A stretch of DNA of 49,876 bases from an uncultured Acidaminococcus sp. (lineage in GTDB: Bacteria > Bacillota > Negativicutes > Acidaminococcales > Acidaminococcaceae), in contig CADBQR010000102.1 of assembly GCA_902796945.1 (NCBI GenBank), positions 1 to 49,876 of the forward strand, in the 5' to 3' direction. Below the pieces are notes generated by a model that worked only from the letters and a program-made list of their open reading frames with translations, was not told the DNA's origin and did no database searches. Shown in pieces: positions 44,133 to 49,876 of this stretch. Both the position numbers and the translations under genes were made by a program. Position 1 is the stretch's first letter. Each line of letters opens with the position of its first letter.

Positions 44133-44903
44133 ATGTTAATGGTAATGGATGTCGGCAATACGAACATTGTAGTAGGTGTTCACGATGGCAACGATTGGTG
44201 CGCGCACTGGAGACTCTCCAGCAGCCGGTCCCGGACGAGCGATGAATTCGGCATCGTCCTGGGAAGCATGTTCTCCTATACCGGCGTGGATATGAAGCAG
44301 ATTACGGACATCATCATTTCCACGGTTGTACCGCCGCTGCTGGTGCCCCTGTGCAATATGTGCAAGCGCTATTTCGGGATTACCCCCTTTGTGGTGACCA
44401 GTGAAATCAAGACGGGACTGAAGCTGGATTATGACCATCCCAACGAAATCGGAGCGGATCGGATTGTCAACGCCGTGGCAGCCCATCATAAATACGGTGA
44501 TAAGGGGAACCTGATCATTATTGATTTTGGCACGGCCACCACTTTCTGCGCCCTCCGTCCGGACGGCGAGTATCTGGGCGGTGCCATTGCCCCGGGGATC
44601 GGCATTTCGACGGAAGCCCTCTTCCAGAAGGCCGCCAAGCTGCCCCGTATCGAACTGATCAAACCGCCTGCTACGATTTGCCATGACACCATTCATGCCA
44701 TGCGGTCCGGCGTGATCTTTGGGTTTGTCGGTCAGATGGATGGCATCATCAGTCGCATGAAAAAGGAACTGGGCGGTCAGGCCTTTGTCGTCGTGACCGG
44801 CGGCTTCGGGAAACTCATGGCTTCCGAGTCCGACCTGGTCGATGTGGTGGAACCCTTCCTGACCCTGGATGGCCTGAAGATCCTCCATGATATGAATCGC
44901 TGA
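44133..44903 (+). CDS. coaX: Type III pantothenate kinase
   Basis: The 256-residue ASKHA-fold kinase performs the first step of CoA synthesis. Motifs are the phosphate loop MDVGNTNIVVGVHDG at the start, IGADRIVNAVAAHHKY, IDFGTATTFCAL and GGAIAPGIGIS. Type III kinases are not feedback-inhibited by CoA. GGAGG lies ten bases before the ATG. Confidence 0.96.
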   Translation: MLMVMDVGNTNIVVGVHDGNDWCAHWRLSSSRSRTSDEFGIVLGSMFSYTGVDMKQITDIIISTVVPPLLVPLCNMCKRYFGITPFVVTSEIKTGLKLDYDHPNEIGADRIVNAVAAHHKYGDKGNLIIIDFGTATTFCALRPDGEYLGGAIAPGIGISTEALFQKAAKLPRIELIKPPATICHDTIHAMRSGVIFGFVGQMDGIISRMKKELGGQAFVVVTGGFGKLMASESDLVDVVEPFLTLDGLKILHDMNR

Positions 44904-44924
44904 GAACGGGGAAAAGAGCAATCG

Positions 44925-44974
44925 AAACGGCGCCGCTGTCCTTGCAATGAGAAGGGCAGGACGCCGTTTTTTGG
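44925..44974 (+). terminator. Terminator between coaX and dus
   Basis: AAACGGC (44926-44931) pairs with GCCGTTT and GTCCT/AGGAC stacks on it, followed by six T ending at 44972. Confidence 0.85.
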
Positions 44975-45008
44975 CAATTTGTTTTTACCCAAACGAAAGG
45001 ATATGTGT

Positions 45009-45992
45009 ATGTTCAATCATCTTGTGCCGGCGGCCTGTCCAGTCATCCTCGCGCCTATGGCGGGAGTGACGGACCTGCCCTTTCGCCGGATCTGCCGGGA
45101 AATGGGTGCGGATTATACGGTTTCCGAAATGGTCAGTGCCAAGGCGCTGCTCTACCGTAACCAAAAGACCTTTGCCATGCTGGAAATCGACCCCGGGGAA
45201 CACCCGACGGCAATCCAGCTTTTCGGGTCCGTCCCGGAGGAAATGGCAGCGGCCGGCAAGATTGTCGAGGCCCATGGAGCGGATATCATCGATGTCAATA
45301 TGGGCTGCCCGGTCCATAAGATTGTTTCCAATGGGGAAGGGTCGGCCCTGATGAAGGATCCGGAAAAGGTATACGCCATCCTGGCCGCCCTCGTCGATGC
45401 CGTTTCCGTTCCCGTGACGGTCAAGTTCCGTGCCGGTTGGGATGAACAGCACCGGAATGCCGTGGAGATTGCCCGGGCAGCGGAAAAGGCCGGAGTCAGC
45501 GCCGTGGCCGTCCATGGCAGGACCCGGACCCAGTTCTATTCGGGCAAGGCGGATTGGCAGATCATCCGGCAGGTGCGGGAAGCCGTATCGATTCCCGTCA
45601 TTGGCAACGGGGACCTCTTTACTTATGGGGATGCCCTGCGCATGATCCGCGAAACCGGCTGCAGCGGGGTCATGATTGCCCGCGGTGCCCAGGGAAATCC
45701 CTGGATTTTCCGGGAAATCAGGGCGGCCCTGGGCGGGAAAAAAGTGCCTTCCGTGACGCTGGCGGAACGCTTTGCCATGGTGCGCCGCCACCTGCGCGAT
45801 CTCATCGCCTTTAAGGGGGAAAAGATTGGCGTACGCGAAATGCGGCATCATGGGGCCTGTTACTTTTCGGGACTGCCCCGCAGCGCATTTTACCGGAACG
45901 CCATCAACAAGGCCATGACGGAAGCGGAACTGCTTTCCGTCCTTTCCACCTACGAAGAGGAGCTGGCCCGGAAGAGGGCGGAGCAGGCCTGA
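45009..45992 (+). CDS. tRNA-dihydrouridine synthase (DusB type)
   Basis: The 327-residue flavoenzyme reduces uridines in the tRNA D-loop. It has the FMN-barrel start ILAPMAGVTDLPFRRICRE, IDVNMGCPVHKIVSNGEGSAL (catalytic Cys), AVHGRTRTQFYSGKADW and GNGDLFTYGDALRM, with ARGAQGNPWIFREI for FMN phosphate. AAAGG is eight bases from the ATG at 45009 but only two from the ATG at 45003, so the later start is chosen. A terminator just upstream suggests its own weak promoter or read-through from coaX. Confidence 0.93.
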   Translation: MFNHLVPAACPVILAPMAGVTDLPFRRICREMGADYTVSEMVSAKALLYRNQKTFAMLEIDPGEHPTAIQLFGSVPEEMAAAGKIVEAHGADIIDVNMGCPVHKIVSNGEGSALMKDPEKVYAILAALVDAVSVPVTVKFRAGWDEQHRNAVEIARAAEKAGVSAVAVHGRTRTQFYSGKADWQIIRQVREAVSIPVIGNGDLFTYGDALRMIRETGCSGVMIARGAQGNPWIFREIRAALGGKKVPSVTLAERFAMVRRHLRDLIAFKGEKIGVREMRHHGACYFSGLPRSAFYRNAINKAMTEAELLSVLSTYEEELARKRAEQA

Positions 45993-46012
45993 CAGAACAA
46001 AGCGGTTTACAG

Positions 46013-46045
46013 AAAGATGCTTCCCTTGGGGAGGCATCTTTTTTG
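46013..46045 (+). terminator. Terminator after dus
   Basis: A perfect 13-bp stem (46013-46025 with 46029-46041) with a three-base loop, ending in six T. Confidence 0.95.
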
Positions 46046-46082
46046 CGTTTCAATATTTATACTAAAATAATAGGAATTCATG

Positions 46083-46111
46083 TTGACAAACAGGAAATTT
46101 TAAGGTAAGAT
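46083..46111 (+). promoter_or_regulatory. Promoter of copA
   Basis: Perfect TTGACA (46083-46088), 17-base spacer, TAAGAT (46106-46111). It is the best-matching promoter in the window and sits 59 bases before copA. Confidence 0.85.
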
Positions 46112-46126
46112 ACAACCGTAAAAACA

Positions 46127-46143
46127 ATACCATGGTAGGGTAT
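46127..46143. promoter_or_regulatory. Possible copper-repressor operator
   Basis: ATACC-ATGGTA-GGGTAT resembles the inverted ATACCC/GGGTAT half-sites bound by CsoR-type copper repressors. It also contains the 10-base palindrome TACCATGGTA (46128-46137). It lies just downstream of the -10, where a repressor would block transcription. No repressor gene is in the window. Confidence 0.4.
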
Positions 46144-46169
46144 AAAGATAAGCAAAGGAGGAATCCTTT

Positions 46170-49100
46170 ATGAAACAATTCAATGTCGAGGGCATGACCT
46201 GTGCTTCCTGTCAGGCCCATGTGGAAAAAGCCGTGGCTTCCGTTCCCGGCGTATCAAGCGTCTCCGTTTCCCTGCTGACCAACAGCATGGGCGTGGAAGG
46301 AACGGCGTCCGACCAGGATATCATCAAAGCCGTGGAGGAAGCCGGTTATGGAGCTTCTCCCAAGGGTCGTAAGGCGGAAGGACAGGGGGAACTGGCTGCC
46401 GATGAGGATGCCCTGAAAGACCGGGAGACACCGAAGCTGAAACGGCGCCTTTCCCTGTCCGTTGGCTTTCTGCTCGTCCTCATGTACCTGACCATGGGGC
46501 ACAATATGCTGAACCTGCCGGTTCCGGCCTTCCTGGAAAGGAACCTTTTCGGACTTGGCATTACCCAGATGCTTCTGGCCATCATCGTCATGGTAATCAA
46601 TAAGGCCTTTTTTGTCAGCGGCTTCAAGAGCCTGCGCCATCTGGCTCCCAACATGGATACCCTGGTCGCCCTGGGCTCCGGCGTTTCCTTCCTGTGGAGC
46701 CTGTACGTCCTGTACGATATGACCTACCAGGCTGCGGGAGGCGCTTCCTATGACCAGCTGCTTCCCATCTATAAGAGCAACCTGTATTTTGAATCGGCGG
46801 CCATGATTCCTGCCCTCATTACGGTTGGCAAGATGCTGGAAGCCCTCTCCAAGGGGCGTACGACCGACGCGCTGAAGGGCCTTATGAAACTGGCACCGAA
46901 GACCGCAGTCATCCTGGTCGATGGAAAGGAACAGACCGTTTCCATCGATACGGTCAAAAAAGGCGATATCTTTGTCGTCCGCCCCGGTGAAAACATTCCG
47001 GTGGATGGGGAAGTCATCAAGGGTGAAAGTGCTGTCAATGAGTCGGCCTTGACCGGTGAAAGCCTGCCTGTGGACAAGAAGCCCGGCGATAAGGTTTCTA
47101 CGGCCACGATGAATCAATCGGGCTATCTGGAATGCCGTGCGACCCGGGTCGGGGAGGACACAACCCTGTCCCAGATCATCAAGCTGGTCAGCGATGCATC
47201 GGCCACGAAAGCACCGATTGCACGGATTGCGGATACCGTGTCCATGTACTTTGTGCCTTCTATCATTTTCATTGCCCTGGTCACCACCGTGGGCTGGCTG
47301 ATTGCCGGCGCTCCCCTTGGTCAGGCCATTGCACGCGGTATTGCCGTTCTCGTCATTGCCTGCCCCTGCGCACTGGGACTGGCAACTCCGGTTGCCATCA
47401 TGGTCGGCAACGGGGTCGGTGCCAAGAACGGGATCCTCTTCAAAACGTCCGAATCCCTGGAAAATGCCGGGAAAGTCAATATCGTTGCCCTGGATAAGAC
47501 CGGTACCATCACCAAAGGCGAACCGAAGGTGACGGATCTGGTTCCCGCGGCAGATGTCACGGAAACCGAATTGCTGCAGCTGGCCTACGACCTGGAACAG
47601 AAATCGGAGCATCCCCTTGCCAAGGCGATTGTGGAAGAAGCCCGGCAGCGGGGCCTTACGGTGGGGACGGTCGAATCCTTCTCCATTCTGCCCGGGAACG
47701 GACTGAAGGCCGTTCAGGATGGAAATGAACTGGTTGGCGGCAGCCTGAAGTTCATTCGTTCCACGGCTGCTCTGGATGCCGGTATGGAAAACCGGGCGGA
47801 AGCCCTGGCCGGGGAAGGGAAAACGCCCCTTCTCTTTTCGAAGAATGGCAAGGTAGCGGGTATGATTGCAGTGGCCGATGTCATCAAGGAAGATTCGCCG
47901 CAGGCCATCCGTGAATTGCAGCAAATGGGCATCATGGTCGTGATGCTGACCGGGGATAACCAGAAAACTGCCGAAAGCATCGGTCGTCAGGCCGGTGTGG
48001 ACCGTGTCATTGCCGGTGTCCTGCCGGACGGAAAGGAAGCGGTCATCCGCAACCTGCAGCAATACGGCCGGGTGGCCATGGTGGGTGATGGCATCAACGA
48101 TGCACCGGCCCTGACCCGGGCTGATATCGGGATTGCCATTGGTGCCGGTGCCGATGTGGCAATCGATTCCGCCGATATTGTCCTCATGAACTCCCGCCTC
48201 ACTGATGTGTCGGCCGCGGTGCGCCTGAGCCGCAGCACCGTCCGCAACATTCATGAAAACCTGTTTTGGGCGTTCTTCTATAACATGATCTGTATTCCCC
48301 TGGCCGCCGGACTGGTCGCGGGAATCCGTATGAACCCGATGGTCGGGGCCGCAGCCATGAGCGTTTCCAGCTTTACGGTCTGCATGAATGCCCTGCGCCT
48401 TAACCTGACCAAAGTCCATGATGCCAAAAACGATAAGAAACGCAGCAATCCGGCGGCGGAAGCCCTGGCTTCGGGAAAACCGCTTATGGCTGCACCGGCC
48501 GCGCCGGAAACACCGGCCGGCAGCAGTGCGGGAAACGAACTGGAGCTTACCGTGACCGGCATGACCTGTGCCCATTGTGAGGCCCGTGTGCAGAAAGCAC
48601 TGGAAGCCCTGCCGGGCATTGCCGCTGCGAAAGCGGACCATACGCAGGGCCTGGTCCATGTCCAGTTCAGCGGGGTCTTTGATTCCGAAGCGGCCCGCAA
48701 GGCCGTGGAAGACGCCGGCTATGGCTATGGTGGTGTCCAGGAAAAGGAAAACCGTGACATTCTGCTCCGGGTGAGCGGCATGATGTGTGCCCACTGCGAG
48801 GGACGCGTCAAAAAAGCCTTGGAAGCCCTGCCCTTCGTGTCCGCCGCGGAAGCTGACCATGCCAGCGGATCCGTAAAGGTTCGCCTTTCAGGGCCTGTGG
48901 TAGAGGATGCTGTCAAAAAAGCCGTCACGGAGGCTGGTTATACCTATGAGGGGCAGCTGGAAGAACCGGCTCCCCAGGTCATGACACTGCAGGTGAGCGG
49001 CATGATGTGCGCCCACTGTGAAGGCCGTGTCAAGAAGGCCTTGGAAGCCCTGCCTTGTGTCACCAGGGCTGAAGCCCATCATGAAGATGGCCGTGTGGAG

Positions 49101-49178
49101 CTGCAACTTTCCGGAAAGCTGGACCGGAAAGCGGCGGGCGAAGCCATTGCCAAAGCGGGCTATGAATTAGTCGGCTAA
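46170..49178 (+). CDS. copA: Copper-exporting P1B-type ATPase with one N- and three C-terminal HMA domains
   Basis: The 1,002-residue pump exports Cu+ from the cytosol. It has an N-terminal HMA domain (CASC at 11-14), about eight membrane segments, the TGES actuator loop and the transmembrane metal site CPC (398-400). DKTGT with phosphorylated Asp442, SEHP and GDGINDAP complete the core. The core ends near residue 755. Three more HMA domains follow, with CAHC at about 800-803, 873-876 and 947-950, about 73 residues apart. The last two share the stretch [20 protein letters not shown] and look recently duplicated. AAGGAGG precedes the ATG. Confidence 0.93.
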   Translation: MKQFNVEGMTCASCQAHVEKAVASVPGVSSVSVSLLTNSMGVEGTASDQDIIKAVEEAGYGASPKGRKAEGQGELAADEDALKDRETPKLKRRLSLSVGFLLVLMYLTMGHNMLNLPVPAFLERNLFGLGITQMLLAIIVMVINKAFFVSGFKSLRHLAPNMDTLVALGSGVSFLWSLYVLYDMTYQAAGGASYDQLLPIYKSNLYFESAAMIPALITVGKMLEALSKGRTTDALKGLMKLAPKTAVILVDGKEQTVSIDTVKKGDIFVVRPGENIPVDGEVIKGESAVNESALTGESLPVDKKPGDKVSTATMNQSGYLECRATRVGEDTTLSQIIKLVSDASATKAPIARIADTVSMYFVPSIIFIALVTTVGWLIAGAPLGQAIARGIAVLVIACPCALGLATPVAIMVGNGVGAKNGILFKTSESLENAGKVNIVALDKTGTITKGEPKVTDLVPAADVTETELLQLAYDLEQKSEHPLAKAIVEEARQRGLTVGTVESFSILPGNGLKAVQDGNELVGGSLKFIRSTAALDAGMENRAEALAGEGKTPLLFSKNGKVAGMIAVADVIKEDSPQAIRELQQMGIMVVMLTGDNQKTAESIGRQAGVDRVIAGVLPDGKEAVIRNLQQYGRVAMVGDGINDAPALTRADIGIAIGAGADVAIDSADIVLMNSRLTDVSAAVRLSRSTVRNIHENLFWAFFYNMICIPLAAGLVAGIRMNPMVGAAAMSVSSFTVCMNALRLNLTKVHDAKNDKKRSNPAAEALASGKPLMAAPAAPETPAGSSAGNELELTVTGMTCAHCEARVQKALEALPGIAAAKADHTQGLVHVQFSGVFDSEAARKAVEDAGYGYGGVQEKENRDILLRVSGMMCAHCEGRVKKALEALPFVSAAEADHASGSVKVRLSGPVVEDAVKKAVTEAGYTYEGQLEEPAPQVMTLQVSGMMCAHCEGRVKKALEALPCVTRAEAHHEDGRVELQLSGKLDRKAAGEAIAKAGYELVG

Positions 49179-49229
49179 AAAGGGCCTTGTCGGGTACGGT
49201 TTCATTTCCGGCAATCCCCTGGTTTCTCA

Positions 49230-49275
49230 GGGAGCTGTCACTCCGATTGATGTCGGGGCTGGCAGCTCCTTTTTG
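49230..49275 (+). terminator. Terminator after copA
   Basis: GGAGCTG (49231-49237) pairs with CAGCTCC (49263-49269) with an inner CCGA/TCGG pairing, followed by five T. Confidence 0.85.
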
Positions 49276-49414
49276 CTTTGCCTTTGGTTCCCCATCTGGA
49301 TGGGAATCCTGGATTCCGGGTGGAGGGAAAGAAAAACAAAAAACCATAAGAAAAACAGATGCAAAATATTAATAACGATAAAAAAACTTCTATTGAAAAT
49401 TATACAGCGCCAAA

Positions 49415-49428
49415 TCCATAATTATGGA
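49415..49428. promoter_or_regulatory. 14-base perfect palindrome over a possible -10
   Basis: TCCATAATTATGGA is a perfect palindrome. TTGAAA (49393-49398), 18-base spacer, CATAAT (49417-49422) would place it over the -10 of a plus-strand promoter, so it could be an operator. The binding protein is unknown. Confidence 0.4.
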
Positions 49429-49664
49429 AAATCATTTTGAACTTGGGAAAAATCTTATAAGGTAATTTCACGGTTAAAAGAGTGGGGACATAAAGACAGC
49501 AACCGGCTTTATCGTTGAATTTGTGCCGTTGCGGCGGCCAGTGGGGTGTTTTTTTTACATGCAATTTTCTTCTTAAAAAGAAAATACTACCGTATACAAT
49601 TATCTTTTTAATATTTCTTATTAAATTCGACTGACGGAGTACTGTTTTTCACCCTTTTCTTACA

Positions 49665-49693
49665 TTGATTTTACACTTGTTGATTTATATAAT
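49665..49693 (+). promoter_or_regulatory. Promoter of the gene at the right edge
   Basis: TTGATT (49665-49670), 17-base spacer, perfect TATAAT (49688-49693). It would give a leader of about 140 bases before the ATG at 49843. Confidence 0.75.
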
Positions 49694-49706
49694 AGTGTCG
49701 AGATTT

Positions 49707-49715
49707 TGTGGATAA
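49707..49715 (-). promoter_or_regulatory. DnaA box
   Basis: TGTGGATAA is the exact complement of the consensus DnaA box TTATCCACA. It lies just downstream of the promoter, where DnaA commonly represses its own gene. I found only one perfect box in the region. Confidence 0.55.
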
Positions 49716-49842
49716 AACGAATTTTTACCCTATAAATGGATCGATTCCATGCCGCATCCGCCTGCTATATACAGGCGGGAACCCATCGGAGAGAGGATCC
49801 GGAAGGACCCCGGATTTGGCATTGCAGGAGGGAATGTTGTGA

Positions 49843-49876
49843 ATGGCTGGAAAAAGTAATATCTGGTCTCGCTACG
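49843..49876 (+). CDS. Start of a truncated gene, possibly dnaA
   Basis: Only 11 codons are present (MAGKSNIWSRY). AGGAGGG at 49826-49832 is ten bases upstream; nearer GTG and TTG codons run into stops at once. DnaA proteins often begin with a short polar stretch and a Trp like this, and a DnaA box overlaps the promoter, but the sequence is too short to identify the product. Confidence 0.35.
   Translation, partial: MAGKSNIWSRY

Larger units (their letters stand above)
49276..49842. other. AT-rich intergenic region with regulatory signals, no gene seen
   Basis: This 567-base stretch is much richer in A and T than the rest of the window and has no credible reading frame on either strand. It holds a 14-base palindrome, a possible small transcript ending in a T-run, a good promoter, a DnaA box and two leader hairpins: CCGCCTG/CAGGCGG at 49758-49764/49772-49778, and ATCCGG/CCGGAT near 49797-49815. 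These fit a replication-origin or heavily regulated promoter region. Confidence 0.6.

Noticed and set aside
46254-48860. An 868-codon open frame on the minus strand opposite copA
   Set aside because: It has no ribosome site or recognisable domain and is the mirror of a clearly coding GC-rich gene with full P-type ATPase motifs. Similar long antisense frames lie opposite argS and pyrG.

Overview
The window is a chromosomal housekeeping region from a GC-rich, low-mobility Firmicute. Gene neighbourhoods of Bacillota type (nfeD-floA, DUF1934-argS-pyrG, mazG-hup-divIC-S1 protein, tilS-hpt-ftsH, coaX-dus), strong AGGAGG ribosome binding sites, an AMIN-domain amidase and several ECF vitamin transporter S components fit a non-sporulating anaerobe. 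My best guess is the Negativicutes, perhaps Acidaminococcaceae. That placement is inference from gene content, not a database match. I see no rRNA, CRISPR array, transposase or prophage.

Layout. Bases 1-172 hold tRNA-Glu(TTC) and tRNA-Val(TAC). Bases 359-3500 (+) hold an exported metallophosphoesterase and an nfeD-floA membrane-domain operon with a small third gene. Bases 3585-8889 (-) hold a YbaK-type deacylase, a HAD phosphatase, sbcC, a frameshifted sbcD and the thiazole transporter S component thiW, which has a candidate attenuator upstream. Bases 9315-17365 (+) hold an M48 protease, an FkbM-type methyltransferase, a TrpXYZ-like ABC transporter, a diaminopimelate decarboxylase-like enzyme and a ClC protein. 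Bases 17448-19445 (-) hold pyridoxal kinase, an ECF S component and a small radical SAM protein. Bases 19537-24779 (+) hold a candidate 6S-like RNA, rarA, acpS, nnr, a cell-wall amidase and a GerMN lipoprotein. Bases 25043-31729 (+) hold putP, a long structured leader RNA, a DUF1934 gene, argS, pyrG and glpX. Bases 31800-39097 (+) hold mfd, a SpoVB-like flippase, mazG, hup, divIC and an S1-domain protein. Bases 39159-45992 (+) hold tilS, hpt, ftsH, birA, coaX and dus. Bases 46170-49178 hold a copper P-type ATPase with an unusual metal-binding tail. The last 700 bases are AT-rich and regulatory, with a promoter, a perfect DnaA box and the first 34 bases of another gene.

How the genes work together. 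Three themes recur. One is genome maintenance and translation: sbcCD, rarA, mfd, mazG, hup, argS, tilS, dus and two tRNAs. The second is cofactor salvage and activation: thiW, the B6 pair, birA, coaX, nnr and acpS. The third is envelope work: floA/nfeD, amidase, flippase, DivIC and ftsH. The most useful leads are the broken sbcD, two structured leader RNAs (before thiW and before DUF1934-argS), the CopA carrying three C-terminal heavy-metal domains, and the unexplained right-hand AT-rich region.
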